Positions 11,492-23,988 are shown, numbered from the stretch's first letter. The stretch is 64,000 nucleotides of DNA from Conus ventricosus (GCA_018398815.1 CM031602.1:97853981-97917980), one strand, 5' to 3'. Notes: generated by a model not told the origin, from the letters alone. Made by a program: numbers and translations.

Positions 11492-12438
11492 ATGAACAAA
11501 ATTTATTATTCGCCAAAAGGATATTGGAAGGGAATAACAGCAATCAAAAAGCTAAGCCAAGCAGCTGGGGTCAGTGAACAAACAGCAAAGGAATGGTTAT
11601 CTAAACAAGCGATTTGGCAAATTTATTTACCAGCGCCTAAACGAATACAGAGACCACACTTTATGAACACAATGCCGAACGACACCCATCAAATGGATCT
11701 TCTATATTACCCCATGAAACGATTAACGAAAAAGATTTAAGTACCACTACATCATTGACGTAGCTTCAAGATACAAAGATGCGGAACCATTAACACAAAA
11801 GAGTGCTTCTGCTGTTGCTGTTGCTATACAACTAATATATCAACGAGGCCCTTAACTTATCCCCGCATGATTCAAGTCGATGATGGAAAAGAATTTAAAG
11901 GGCCCAGTGAATCAATTATTGTTAAAAAATAGAGTTACAATTAAAAGAGGCATTCCGGGAGTTCACAGATCACAGGCTTGGTTGAAAACTTTAACAAACA
12001 TTATCTGAAAGGCTTTCTCCTACCATTTTCACAGAGAGCTGATTGACAATTTTCCGCAACACAGAATGGGGTTTAAAAAGACTGCCCTCAGTTCTACGTG
12101 CAATGAATAATGAAGAATTTAAATTAACAGGTCTAAAACCAGTACAAGCAATCAAAAAACAAACAATAAATGCTGTTGAAGGAGAGTCTTCATCCAGCAA
12201 ACTATTACCATTTGGTTTGAAAGTAAGGTACCTTTATTTGCCGAGAAGCAGAAGGGACACTCGCTTCAGGCAACAGATCCAGTTTGGAGTGTTGACCCGT
12301 ATGAAAAAAAGAATTGTAAAGATGAATCCGCCCATGATTATTTACGAGAAACTGACACAACAAAACAACCAGCCCCCCCAAAGATCTTTTGTGAAGGAAG
12401 AACTGCAGATAATCCCGCCCGACACAGTTCCACTTTAA
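11492..12438 (+). pseudogene. INT: Polinton integrase, copy A (frameshifted)
   Basis: This family inserts the linear element by retroviral-type DDE strand transfer. The frame opens with MNKIYYSPKGYWKGITAIKK, an N-terminal helical region, to 11740. The rest continues in shifted frames, the last from 12043 to 12438. Catalytic positions can be placed by context: D in HQMDLLY (~11690), D in VDDGKEF (~11877) and E in LVENFNK (~11978), which is a DDE arrangement. The C-terminus ends KEELQIIPPDTVPL. The start follows AATAAAAAATG. Several indels between 11740 and 12043 make it non-functional as given. Copy B carries the same gene at 57949-58893. Confidence 0.88.
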
Positions 12439-12466
12439 CTGATTTTCGTAAATATATTGACTTAAA

Positions 12467-12803
12467 ATGGAAGCCCAAAAAGCGCAGAATGATACAAGAA
12501 TAATAAATGAAAAGACCTTGGAATTAATGCGGAATCATATTGATATGAATTTTGCTATTAAGGCAATGGTTGCGGGATTCATCGGGACATGGCAATGCAT
12601 CCAATCACCTACAGCCCAAAATCCCAAATTTTGATTTTTAGGTATGGGGTAAAGAATATCTTGAAATGAAATAAAAAAAATTCCAAGCACATCAACAAAC
12701 ATGAGAAAAATTTTGTCTGAATTGGATATTGATATGATTGAGCTCTAGATAAAGTTGAGGAAAACCATGATATGATTGAGGAAAAATATGAAGAAGATAT
12801 TAA
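12467..12803 (+). pseudogene. ~110-aa protein next to integrase, copy A
   Basis: Starts MEAQKAQNDTR, with ATW/TWQCIQ further on, as in 57584-57919, and is broken by indels. It meets the PolB gene tail to tail. Function unknown. Confidence 0.55.
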
Positions 12804-14652
12804 TTATGCTGTTCTCCAATGCCCGATTGCATATGAAAACTCTGGATTAACAAATACCGTTTTGTGTTTGTTCTATCTAATGACTCTTTGTTACAAAAAA
12901 GTTGTGTTGATCTCATGTAGATTAGATCGTAGTTTTACGTTGTCATGATGAAAAGTCTTATTGACAAGCAATGCTTCTTTTTAGTTGTCATGTGATATGC
13001 TCGACTGCACAACACTGCGAGATATTCCCTTTGCTTTTTTGATAGTTTTCCTCCTGGCTCGAAAAACTGTACATTTTTTACCTTAACCCAACAAACTCCT
13101 TGATCACCCCTCCAGATAATTCATCCTTCATCTTTCCTAAAACCTTCTTGTTAACAGTTGAATGCAAAGGCGAATCTTAGGATAATCAGATTGTCGTACC
13201 ATCCCGCATGCCCTTTAGCTACTTCTAATTCCATGTCTTTATAGATATCTTCAGTAGGGATATCTATAACAAAACTGTCTGTATCTGTGTAAAGCACTCT
13301 GGACTCAGGATGCAAGGGCTTAAAGTAGTCATAAAGAAATTCTAACATCAAAAGCTTTGATAATTCTAAACAGTAAACCCAATAAAAACGGCTTATCCAA
13401 TTTGACTTTCTTTTTTTTCATCATTATACCAAAAAGCTGATCATGAAATCTTCTGAAGTCCTGATAATTAGTTTAGAAGTCAGCTTAATTGCATCGTTCT
13501 CTTTGGTGACCAATCTGACATCTTTACGCTTGTGCGGATTCTCCATAGTCTTTCCGAAACAGCTGTTGTTCATCAGCTTGAAAAGTCTTTTCTGAAGCAT
13601 CTGTGGATTTAGTTCTGAGATCAGTATTCTCATGATGTATGGTTTCATGAACTGTTCTTGATCAAAAGCAATTAACGATGAACACTGTCAACTTCAAACC
13701 ATGTCTTAAATAAAATTGCAGAAGTCTGTAATGACAGACATAATTTTTTTTTGCCTCGAAGATTAGGCACAAGTTTAGGAGGTTCTGTTTTTGCCATCTT
13801 TAGACTTTCTGCTGCTAACGGATAGTCATTATGCAAGTCATGGAGTTCATGAGGATATTCTAAGTCAACTTCTAGAATGTATCCACGCTGTTGACCCGGC
13901 GTTAAACTGCTCAACCACTTTAATGCTCTTTGAATATTTTTTGGATCTTTGGCTGTGAGCATTTTAAAGTTACGTAATGGAAGCGATTGCGCCATTGCCC
14001 ATCCATACAGATTGTTTGCATCTAAATACATGAGATAGTTAGAACCTTTTACTTGGATCATAGTCGTCAAGTATTTGTTGTTTGCTTTACAGTAATGGTG
14101 CGACGCCATACTAATTCCTCCACGCAATCCGTTTTCAATCATCTGAATCATTGGTAGGTCAGACAATAAATCAATCTGTACTTTAGTAAACTTTAAGAAA
14201 GCGTCCCAACTCATCCCGGCGCAGAAATATAATGCGCAGGATCAAAACTGTAATGTTTCATGCAGGTCTTTCTGTAATTTTCAAAGACGTCCGCCAACAA
14301 ACATACATCAGCCATCAAGTACAGACATCACATAAAGTTAAGGACCAGTCAAGATAATAGGTGCATTTTCAAAAAATCATAAAAAACCAACGAATAAGAT
14401 TTATCATGTAAAACTCGGTGGCAAGGCTGAGGGTCAATAGTAAATACGTCAACTGCTGTGTGGGCTGCACGTGTGCGTCACGCAGCATGCTGGGCGCGTT
14501 TGAAAATCGACAATTTCAGCAAAACTGGAGCGTGTTTCAGTGGTCAGTGCGTGATACCTGTGGCTTTGTGAAGGGCCAAATTGAGATGCACGTGGATTAA
14601 TGGATATCTGGCTATGATTTATACTCCTTGGTTTGCCTACATAAGCAGCAGC

Positions 14653-14752
14653 ATGCCACCACGACAAAAGTTAAATGATTTCGACCGAACCCAAGCAGCA
14701 GCATGCCACCACGACAAAAGTTAAATGATTTCGACCGAACCCGAGCGATTGC
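14653..14752 (+). repeat. 50-bp tandem duplication over the transposase start
   Basis: The segment GCATGCCACCACGACAAAAG and its continuation to CGACCGAACCC occurs twice, 50 bp apart (ATG at 14653 and 14703). Fifty is not a multiple of three, so the first ATG reads out of frame and the second is the productive start. Confidence 0.95.
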
Positions 14753-15731
14753 CTGGCTGCAGGATGGAATTGGCGTGCGCGAAGTGTCACGCAGGCTTCA
14801 AGTGTCGCACTCAGTCATCATTCGGTTGAGACAGCGGTTCCAGGTGACAGGAAGAGTCCAGGGGCGGCGTCGCAGGGGTCGTCCCAAGAAAACGACAGCA
14901 AGAGAAGACCGCTACATCCACCGCCAAGCCATAGTGCAACGAACGAACTCTGCCAACATCATCAGACGACGTCTGCGAGCTGCCACTAACACCACAGTCA
15001 GTTCGCAGACAACACGTAATCGCCTCCATGACGTCAACCTTCGTGCGCGTCGTCCATTACGAAAACCAAGGCTGACCCAGATCCAGCGAGCCAACCGTCA
15101 TGCCTGGTGCACTGCGCACCAGAGGTGGCCACGTGCCCAGTGGACAGAGGTTCTGTTCACTGATGAATCACGGTTCTGTCTGACACCCAGTGATGGCCGA
15201 ACCCGTGTCTGGAGGCGTCCACGGGAGCAGCTTGCTGCCAATGCAATTCAAGAAGTGGTCCCCTTTGGAGGCGGCTCCGTTATGGTTTGGGGAGGAATCA
15301 GCAGGCATCACAGAACCCCCCTTTACCATGTCGACGGTATACTGACAGGGCAGCGGTATCTGCAGGAGATCCTTCGACCTCTGGTCGTCCCGGCGCTGCA
15401 GCAGATTGGGCCTGCTGCTGTCCTTCAGGACGACAACGCCACGCCACACAGGTCCAGGGCCATCAACGCCTTCGTGCAGCAGGCGGGGATTACCCGCATG
15501 GTATGGCCAGCCAACAGTCCCGACCTTAATCCCATCGAACAGTTGTGGGCCGAGCTCGGTCGGAGAGTTCGAGAGAACCACCCTTTGCCCGCCAACCGAC
15601 ATCAGCTGCTTGGATGGCTGCAAGAAGAATGGAACACTATTCCTCAGGCCTTTCTGGCACGCCTGATCAACTCCATGCGCCAGCGTTGCCTTGACTGCCT
15701 TGCCATGAATGGTGGACACACGCGCTTCTGA
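14703..15731 (+). CDS. Tc1-family transposase, DD34E, full length
   Basis: A 342-aa cut-and-paste transposase that would bind the inverted repeats and insert at TA. The N-terminus carries two helix-turn-helix (paired-like) domains (DFDRTRAIAWLQDG, EVSRRLQVSHSVIIRLRQRF) separated by a GRPKK AT-hook-like motif at residues ~60-64. The catalytic core shows the first D in FTDESRF (~155), the second in LQDDNATPH, and E in NSPDLNPIEQLW after 34 intervening residues. A glycine-rich GGSVMVWGGI box lies between them. Length matches active Tc1 transposases (~340 aa). No frameshift or stop is seen, so this copy may still be active or very young. It is one of the few intact frames in the region. The start at 14703 is chosen because the upstream duplicated ATG is out of frame. 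Confidence 0.96.
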   Translation: MPPRQKLNDFDRTRAIAWLQDGIGVREVSRRLQVSHSVIIRLRQRFQVTGRVQGRRRRGRPKKTTAREDRYIHRQAIVQRTNSANIIRRRLRAATNTTVSSQTTRNRLHDVNLRARRPLRKPRLTQIQRANRHAWCTAHQRWPRAQWTEVLFTDESRFCLTPSDGRTRVWRRPREQLAANAIQEVVPFGGGSVMVWGGISRHHRTPLYHVDGILTGQRYLQEILRPLVVPALQQIGPAAVLQDDNATPHRSRAINAFVQQAGITRMVWPANSPDLNPIEQLWAELGRRVRENHPLPANRHQLLGWLQEEWNTIPQAFLARLINSMRQRCLDCLAMNGGHTRF

Positions 15732-18018
15732 CAATCCATTGACATTCATGAAGTTTAACCTCTCTTTTTCTGTGATTTTGTTCAAATGTTTTTCGACTCA
15801 CATTTGTGTGATTTTCGATTTAGAGGGTGGGCCGATTTCGAGCGCTGCGAATTGTGCATTTCTGTATCGATTGTGCTAAATTTCATTTTAGGCACATATG
15901 GATTGTTGAAATAAATGTATGTCAAAGATGGATGGAATCGATTTTCTAGTTTCTATTTGGCGTGCAATTTTGCAAGTGGTCCTTAACTTTATGTGAAGTC
16001 TGTATGAATCTGATAGTCCCCCATTGTTTTACCACTCTAACTTCTGCCACGCATCTTGAGCATGCTGGTAATGGGAATCACTGATTTCCTTTCCTTTAAG
16101 CCCTATAACAGAACGCAACTTTGGGAGGAAGTGTATCTTCGTCAACCTTTCCCAACTGTTCATGTATTCATAAGGGTAAACGCCCTTTCTAACAAGAGTT
16201 GGGTCAAAATATTCTTCCGTTATTGGCAGGTTTTTAAGGACATAGCTAGTGACTCTAATGATCCCATCATGTGCTGCATGGGAGTCATAAAAAGACATGT
16301 TTTTAAAAAGTGAAACACATGTACTTTTCTGATGACTGTGAAATGCATGACACCCTAAAGGGCTCGGTTACTGCTTGCATTATAAGGTGAGAGTCGTAAC
16401 CTCGCAGTTGTGAAAGAATACAGGCAGCTTCCATGTCTTTGGTTCAAACTTTAGTTGAAGATTGCATTTACTGTGTGCTGTCCTCTGAACTTTCCCACAA
16501 TGTGATCATGGTCTCTTACTGTCGGATTCGCGTCTTCACTGTTAGACATTAGTTTCTAAACCACAAATCCAACAATGTGTGGCTGATTTATACTGTTGTT
16601 GGTCTTCGGGCGTCATTATGATTTCAGATAATTTTAGATTATTAGAACAGTCATTACGCACTTTCTGCATGCGTTCTAAAAAGTTTTTCTGCAGCATCTG
16701 GCCCTCTATACAATTCTGGTGCTGAATGGGCGCCATCCGACCTGAAAACAATGAAGGCAAATGAAAAAATTGATGATTACTCATTAAGACCGTTTTTTCG
16801 AAGTTTTTGTGGTGCTGGTCCCTCATAAGGAACAATGAGTGATTAAAGTCTGCGTAAACAACATATGGAGAATTTTGCACCCGTTTCCAGTTCTTAAAAC
16901 TAACTTTGATCCAGGTGGGGGCGTAATTATTTCTGTATTACAGTCAACTGGGCCGATACAATGTTTCTTATGTTCGCTCCCGTGCTTTAACGGATGGAAT
17001 TCTTGTTAAACATTTTCTACAGAATTCTTGTTTATTTTTTGCTTTAAAGTATGCGCCAATAATCACTCTTTGTGCGTATCAATGTGTAATGTGGTAGCCC
17101 TGCGGGTAAAAAACATCAGTAGTAAGTCAACATGATTTTTGTCTGCTCGCCCAATCTTTTGGGCTGTTCTTAGACCTTTAATGGGTGTAGATTTTTTTTC
17201 CTCATCCCATGTGTAGATATTAAAGTTATTGGTTTGTTTGTTCTTCAAACAGATCAATTTGATCTACGCAACGGGAAAGGATTTTCCCATTGAAGTTAAG
17301 ATCATTGATGTAATCCCAATAGTTAGTCACCTCTTTTGCGTGTTTGGGGACGTGATGCAGCCTTGCAAGAACACACCACATGAAACATTTGTTGTCTGTA
17401 TTTTGTATGTTTAGAATGCTCTTTTCGCTACCAATGCTGGGGCAGCGGAATGAGCCTTGCCTACAAATCGGTGCATACTTAGCCTGGTTTTAATCTGATC
17501 TCTAGGACTTCGCCCTCTGACCAACCAGAGCCTCCATTTTGGCTTCTTCAGCGGCTTCATCAAACGTGTAAGCAGTTTGTCTGCCCAACCGGGTGGTTAA
17601 GTCATTATAGAAGAATAGTCTGCTGTTTAGTTAAAGACCCAGACTTCAGATTTTCTTCATTTATTGTTAATAGTCGTTTAAAACAGCTAACATTACTTTA
17701 ACTGGCGGGTCTATTGTTAGTTTACTTGGAACTGAGAAATTGCATGTAAAAACGCTTGCCCGCACGTTTTCTGGATTAATAACTTCTAAATCAATATCAT
17801 TCAATACTCTTGACAAACTTTCTTCCTCGAGCTTTCCCTTCAAACAATTCATCTGGGCCTTCATATATCTTAGCCTTTGCTGTCTTTCTTTTCTAAGCCA
17901 ACATATTTATTTAAATCAAAAAAATACAACGACACCAGGGTCGTCTTAATCAAAATCATATCGACGGTCTTTTTGTGTTTGGACTCATAAACGAAAGTAA
18001 AAACGCCCTTTGGGGTTG

Positions 18019-18645
18019 TTAATGCGAGCTGTTTAAAAACAGAGTTTAATGTCTCGTTTACTTTTTTTAAACATTCCTTTTTTATCTGATCGGTGTCTGG
18101 CTGTTGAGAAAAAGTTGTTCTTGCCTTTCTTTGAAGATCAAACTTTTGTCTTTTATAGTCCTCAAAATCAGCCTGTAAACGACTAAATTCTTCATCCGTG
18201 ATGTTTGGTCAGCTAGTGCTTTATTTTTGTCAGTTTGAAGGAACTAAGTTTAGCTGTTATTAGTTGAACCATAGCTGTGTGCTTTTGGATTTTAGTTTTT
18301 ATTTTTTTGCTGGCAGTACTTACAGCTAATGAGCACAGGCCAAGAGCAAAAGACAAACGCCTAGGGTAAAGCCGCGGGTGCGCCTACGCCTGTTGCTAAG
18401 AGCCCCAACATCGTTCCTGCGTTTAGAGCACTTATAGTTGATGTTCCAGTATTTAACATATGAAACAGATTAAAGGCAGCAGAATACCTTCTTTTGGGTT
18501 TTGCTGTATTTTGAAAGGTCCTGCTTAGTACTTGCCGCATTTGTGGTAATGTTGGTTAATCTGAAAGTTTTTATGTTGGGGCTTTCTATAGCAGCAGAGT
18601 TGCCTATCTCTTCTTTAGGTCCCTTCGGATAATGCTGAACAACAT
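18019..18645 (-). pseudogene. ~215-aa membrane protein, copy A
   Basis: Counterpart of 49917-50567. The hydrophobic centre (LATGVGAPAAL-like, ~18360-18420) and a ...ITDEEFSRLQADFEDYK... segment are readable over shifted frames. In this copy an open phase continues past the expected stop (18019) towards the PolB start, encoding KQLALTTPKGVFTF and YESKHKKTVD. That raises the possibility of a longer protein or a PolB fusion. Confidence 0.6.
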
Positions 18646-18670
18646 GTTTTTTAAAAAATAAAAAAATAAT

Positions 18671-19921
18671 TTAGTATTGTATATTTTCTAATCTGTTATC
18701 TTGAATATTCAGCTGCGCATCTTATTAAAACAATACACATTAAGTGGTTTATCGACATCTTTTTCTTTATCAATTTGAATGTTTATTATGTCTCTAACAC
18801 TGTTCTCCCACTTCCATGTAACTGTTTATCCTCTGTTGACCTTAGGCCAATCCATAAACCGTATTTCGTGTTAAATAATGATCAAGTCTAACACTGTGAA
18901 GATGTAGATCTTTAGACACAAGGTCACTGTTGGATTTCTACCCCTCCCGCCTCCAAACAGTTTTCTTATTTCATCAAAATGCTGAAAAGGGTTTAAGCCC
19001 GCTACGTAGATTTGGTTAGGCTACCCTCAATTGTACATGCACTTTCGTTATTTTGGATTAACAAAATTTCAGTTTGTTTTTTGAATGGTTCTTCATTTTC
19101 ACAAAAGCAATAAAATACCTTTAAGCGATCTTGCTGCGGCACTAAACTAAAATTCCATATATGTCTGCCTGCTTTTGAATATTTAGAATGAAAAATCACT
19201 CTTTCGTAATATATTGCAAAATTTTGACTGATATTGTTGCTCAATCAGCCTTGCTAAGTTAGGGTTGCTAACGATGTCAAACTCTAACGAATGTCAGAAA
19301 TGCTGTACTTTGCTTCGGTGTCTGTAGATATAATAACATATTTGTAGTCATTAAAAGTTAGTTCATAGGGACAATCTGTCTTTTAATGCTCCTTGAAAGT
19401 ATGGGGCATGCGCTTTTAACAACTCAAAATCTAGGGGTATGAAAAAGCGATTTCCATACGCATAACTTACGGCTACAAACCTTTTGCCGTCTTTAGCATC
19501 TTCAGCGCCTATTCTATGTTTTAGTGCTTCTTCATTTTCAATTTCTTGAAAGCAAGATCAGCCCTTTCATTCGCGGTTAGCCATAGATCAAGATAGGTTA
19601 AAAATATGTCTGCATTTTGTAAAGAAATATTTCTTGCCCCTCAAGTTTTATAAAATTTTCTTAACGATTGCCCCCCAGATTCTGTAAACTGTCCTGTTTG
19701 GGTCTGTTGTTGAAGCGAGTTCTATTTTGAAAGTAAGACGCGCAGAGCCTGGCACAATCACTTCATTGCTCCTAGTTTTGGAAATTTGACAGTAAGAATT
19801 TGATCTGCATCAATAGTAATGGATTATTTGGAACCCGTAATATTCCGCTTATTTCCCTTCACGCCAAAGGGCTCTTTCAGTCTTCTATGCGGTCAAGAAT
19901 TGAGCCATATGCTTGTGACAT
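18671..19921 (-). pseudogene. MCP: Major capsid protein, copy A (decayed)
   Basis: Homologue of 48624-49892. The start at 19921 (ATGTCACAAGCATATGGCTC) and a continuous piece at 19002-19244 (FAIYYERV, IWNFSL, NEEPFKKQTE) are recognisable, with many indels elsewhere. Assigned by family recall to the Polinton double-jelly-roll capsid protein. The unnatural stops make it inactive as given. Confidence 0.75.
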
Positions 19922-19962
19922 TTTTTTATAAAACAAAATAAAAAAGTTAATTATTTAAAAAC

Positions 19963-21165
19963 ATGGCGGGCATTGAAGGTGAAGAAGATTATGATGTTCC
20001 TGATCCCGGAGACGACATGATGAAATGACTCCTTTGATACAGCATCGCTCAGCGCTCTCAATCGGAGTGAATTAACAGAAATTACGGCCAGAGAATTTTA
20101 CAAAAGTTTAGGCCTAGAACTCCTGAAGTTTTAGACCCTAATGATTTTGTAAAAGATGATGATGGCCATTTGTATTTTAAAACGATCAAGGTGAACGTGT
20201 TCCGCTTACAACTAACGAGAACCCTTAAATTTTTAGCTGTGGGTAAAAATTAGACAAAGACTCAGTGTGAGCGAACAAAATCGCCTTGGCATTCCTAAAA
20301 CCAAACCCAAAAATTTGATAGGGGGCGCGGTTGCTAAACTTCAAAACACACTACAAGAACTCCCAAAAGATAACCAAATACAAAACATGGAACTTCAAGT
20401 TTTAAATCAATCAGCAGATGAAATAATAATGCAATAGAAGCCAGAAACCAGTTTTTCAGAAGAAAACAGCATTAAAAACTATCCACGATCCGCAGTTACC
20501 CATGCGAGAATTAGAGGCTCTATCGTACTTTAAGAACCATTAGAGGTAATTAAAAACAATTCGCAAAACGATGAACTAAATGAGGATATAAAAAGAGAAA
20601 AGAAAAACTGCTGAGGCTGAGGACGCCAACTTAGTACCTGATGTTAAAGAAAGAATAACCCAAAGACTAAAAGAGCTTAAAGAACTGAGGATTAATAAGA
20701 ATAAAGTGGGTCTACTAACCGAGAACAATTACGAACTCAAGTGAGCAGAATTTAAAAGAAACTATCCAAAGAATTTTATATGAAGACACAACGCTAGCAG
20801 AACGAATACGAACACTGTTTAGAGAGCAAGGATTCAATTAGCGAGCGTTATAACAGCCTTAGGATTTGCAAAAAAGTACACTGGTGTTGGCTATTACAGG
20901 GGGCGGTGGAGGTCAAAGCCTAGTGCCTCCATCGCCCTCACCTCCACCTGATAAATTTATGGGTAAAAAAACAGCTTGATCATCTTGCGGGTTTATTAAA
21001 AAAAATTAGCCAGTAAAAGCCTAGACTCTTTACCTGGTATATTTTGGGGTATTGTTAGCTGGCTTTGTCTTCTGCAAGCAAATAGTTGGCTTTATAGCTG
21101 AGCACTTATGGGCATTAGTTCTCTTAATAGTTGGGTTAATTTTTAGTAAGATAAAGACCAAGTAA
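19963..21165 (+). pseudogene. ~395-aa coiled-coil/membrane protein, copy A
   Basis: Counterpart of 47390-48585. Starts MAGIEGEEDYD after ATTATTTAAAAAC. The acidic N-terminus, the charged coiled-coil (20560-20760, Lys/Glu-rich) and the C-terminal hydrophobic segments with a Pro-rich linker (VPPSPSPPPDK, ~20920-20950) can be followed. Ends IFSKIKTK. Several frameshifts. Its last ~30 bp overlap the convergent gene at 21136. Confidence 0.65.
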
Positions 21166-22375
21166 TCCTAGGCCAGTTAATCCAAAAACAAGCGCTGTCT
21201 TTCATATTCATGGCCATTATTTTTTTTGACTTCGTGGACTTCGCGTTCTTCAACAGCCTTTGGGCTTTGGGGCCCTTGGGGGGTTTGGATGACTTATTCT
21301 TGGGGGGGGGGGGGGGGGGGGGGCGGCTTGTTTGTTTAAATGTTTGTAATATTACTGGCTCAGAATTTATGTCGTTTTGTCCAACCTTTGTTCATTTGCT
21401 GCCCAAGGATTTCATTGTTGTAGTTTATTATTGTTCCTACCTGGAGTCTGAGTCAGAAGGGAGCATGTATAAACCAGTGCCAACAGCAAAGTCTACTTTC
21501 GATCTTGCGAATTGTAAAACATTTTGGTAACCCTTTTTAAAACTTGAAGGTAAATCAACTGTTTGAATTAATGGCGTCCTCTAAATTTGCCAAGTACTGT
21601 TTTTGTGCATCAAAGCCAGTAGAAGGATCAGTTATGCTCGATCTTGCCTGTGCTTGTGAACCTAGCAAACACCAAACGTAAGTACGAATAGAGTCGTTTA
21701 TTCGTTCTATTCCGCTCTAGTTAGGCCCTTAGAAGTGTCTATGATAAATGTTGTCCTGCTGTTTTATGCTCTTGCTCTATGGACAAAAGGGGAACAGTTG
21801 TGTCTGAAGAGAAAGATGTATAAGGAGGATTCCAGGCATAGTTATACTTTCTTGCACGCCCAAAAATAAAGGGTGCCTAAGCCATGATTGCGGTCCAACT
21901 TTTGTCTAAAGTCTGTCTTAACATTAATATTAATTCGTTACAGTCCTTTCAAAGCCTTCAGTCTATTCTTTTGCTAAATGGATTTTTAAAAGGGTTTTTC
22001 ATTTGGTAATGGTGTTTCAGTTCAGTCAAAATACGTCTGAAGGTGTAATAAAAATGAAATCTATACACTGACCTCACCAAAGGATCAGGATGATTTTAAG
22101 TGATCAGCATACGATAGTCCACACCCAGTTGATGCACAAAACACAGCAAAGTTTAACGGTTCTGATAAAACTGATCGGATGACTGAACCACACTTTCGCG
22201 ATGTAGTCTTTTTTAATAGGGGGGTTAAGATATCTGTTTAATGGCGTACTCACCTTTAAATTGAAAGGTGGGCAGTCTGGGTCACAGAAATGACAAGAGA
22301 TCAGTTGTTATATTTTTTAAGATTGTTGTGCGGCCCAACAGAATATTTTGCATTAGTATATTTGAATGCACTCAT
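21136..22375 (-). pseudogene. ~400-aa membrane-anchored protein, copy A
   Basis: Counterpart of 46218-47416 and 39734-40939. The start at 22375 (MSAFKYTNAKYSVGP) and internal blocks are clear, but it has frameshifts. It also has a G tract at 21301-21323 where copy B has CAAGATGACC. The tract is a local expansion or a sequencing artefact. Ends LTKN with a hydrophobic C-terminal segment. Confidence 0.7.
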
Positions 22376-22393
22376 TTTTAATTTGTTTTAAAA

Positions 22394-23099
22394 ATGTTTG
22401 TAACAATAACAACTCAAGACAGTCCTTTGTTTTTAGAGTATGCTATTGATAACGAAAGCGGAGCCCGAAGGGTTGCACTCCAGAAAATTTCTACAAGTCG
22501 TTTGGTTTTTAATATTACTGAATCCAAGAAGAATAATAAGATTAAAAAATTGACAATAGAAGAAACTTAGGGTTTGGGCCCGTTAACCCTACCTGATGGT
22601 TATTACGGGTTTTGCTCACTAAAAGAAGCAATGAGTAACTTCAAATTTACTCTCAACTTAAAAATGCAAATCTCAAACAATGTTAACATTCAAGCCGGGA
22701 AAAAGAAGAAGTAGGTTATATTTTGATAAAGAGCTAGCTAAATGTTAGGCTTTGCAACTGACAGCCCGGGGCTTTTAAGTTTTAGTGTTACAAACCCGAC
22801 AAAACTACTTATGAGGGGGGAAAATCCGCTCAATCTTTTCATTACATTCATTACTCTATGTTCATTTCGATGAGCTGAGCACTGATGAAAACTTATGTGA
22901 TGGAAGGCCCTCAACTGTTTTAAGAGCTCTTGCATCAGGGAAAGCTGCATATTGCGATTATGAAATTATACAATTCCCTAATTTACAGTTTAAAAGATTA
23001 GCTTGCGGAAAGGTCGGATCATTTAATGTAAAAATCACAGACAAAACAGGGAAAGTCGTAAAATGTGATAATCTGCACATTGTTTTGGAAATAAAATAA
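22394..23099 (+). pseudogene. Candidate minor capsid (penton-like) protein, copy A
   Basis: Counterpart of 45503-46200. It begins MFVTITTQDSP after TTGTTTTAAAA and ends HIVLEIK. The central region has several indels (for example around 22570-22760). The start lies only 18 bp from the divergent start at 22375. Confidence 0.65.
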
Positions 23100-23116
23100 T
23101 ATAGTACTAAAAAATA

Positions 23117-23972
23117 ATGTCGCGCGGGCCAGAAGAATCGGGAGTTACATTAGCGCCTGTGAGGTGTATAACTTTAGAATTAAAAGACCTTGCGGACGTT
23201 GCAGACTTTGAACAGAACGGTGAGACAGGCGCTTTGTATGGTTTTGAGTACACTAAAGATGGTGATTATAAACGCAAAGAGGTTGGCGACAGCAAAAAGT
23301 TTCCTAAACTAGAACAACTACGCAATCTAGAAGCAAATAATGTTGGTCAGTATGAATATAAAATAGTTCGAAAACCTGACCTCAATGGCACTTGGAACCA
23401 TATTTAGAATGGGACATAAAATTTGAATTCATAAGCCTATTTACATTTTTTAGCCGTCAAAAAAGTTTCAGAAAGCATTCAACTCTGGCCCTTTACATGT
23501 AAGTCTTATGCCAGAGGACAATAGTCGGAAAGAGATTGAAATAACGCCGTATGGGAATAAACAGTACATCCTCCACAGAAGAGAAACGGTTTTAAAGGAC
23601 GCTTCTACAAATTTACAGTTCATTCCACAAATGAAATTAGGAGACACGTTCACAATGATATTTGAAATTTCTGTCTTAAAAGATGTGGCGAGGAATGGAG
23701 CTGTGGGTGTCAGTGACGTCCTTTTAAAAGGAATTCTAATTAGCTGGCAAAACTTAGACGTTGACCGTCTTAAAGTTACCATCATCGTTCTTCACAATGG
23801 TGAGGATATTAAGACCATAACAACAAGCAACAAAATCAATATTAGTCTAAATAGAAACAATCTTACAGAACTGAATTGGATTAATATTACACATTTAGGC
23901 CTCATAGGGTTTTATTATACTGAACAAGTTTTGACGGAGAGTATGATAAAAATAATAACTGGATTAGATTAA
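23117..23972 (+). pseudogene. ~285-aa conserved protein, copy A
   Basis: N-terminal frame 23117-23407 (from MSRGPEESGVTLAPVRCITL) and C-terminal frame 23508-23972 (to KIITGLD) are two phases of one gene. Copy B's false duplicate at 38177-38878 reads through the junction. It starts 17 bp after the previous stop and ends 16 bp before the ATPase. No known domain is recognised. Its place next to the ATPase and capsid-like genes suggests a virion role. Confidence 0.75.
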
Positions 23973-23988
23973 ATTATGTTATAAAACT

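Larger units (their letters stand above)
14322..16002 (+). mobile_element. Tc1/mariner transposon inserted in PolB
   Basis: A 1681-bp element with terminal inverted repeats CAGACATCACATAAAGTTAA (left) and its counterpart CAGACTTCACATAAAGTTAA (right, read inward), flanked by TA at 14320-14321 and 16003-16004. Comparison with copy B (52580-52620) shows the uninterrupted site CATCAAGTATGAATC, so the TA duplication is proved by an empty site within the window. It contains one DD34E transposase. Confidence 0.97.
12804..17873 (-). pseudogene. PolB: Protein-primed-type DNA polymerase B, copy A, split by Tc1
   Basis: Replicative polymerase of Polintons. Reading leftwards: an N-terminal domain (17667-17864, LTIDPPVKVMLAVL); a region with NIYTWDEE and KNHVDLLL (~17060-17257); the exonuclease start near 16850 (VYADF); a CxxC/HxH insert around 16380-16590 (HCWICG); the KGVYPYEYM segment (16029-16298); the 14322-16002 transposon; GLRGGISMASHH and motif A LDANNLYGWAM (~14000-14110); motif B NNSCFGKTMEN (~13540-13580); and motif C YTDTDS (~13276-13294). 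Motif C is intact here but damaged in copy B. Many frameshifts. The gene ends head-on against the small gene at 12467. Confidence 0.9.

Noticed and set aside
15168..15785. 205-aa minus-strand frame
   Set aside because: Antisense shadow of the GC-rich Tc1 transposase gene.
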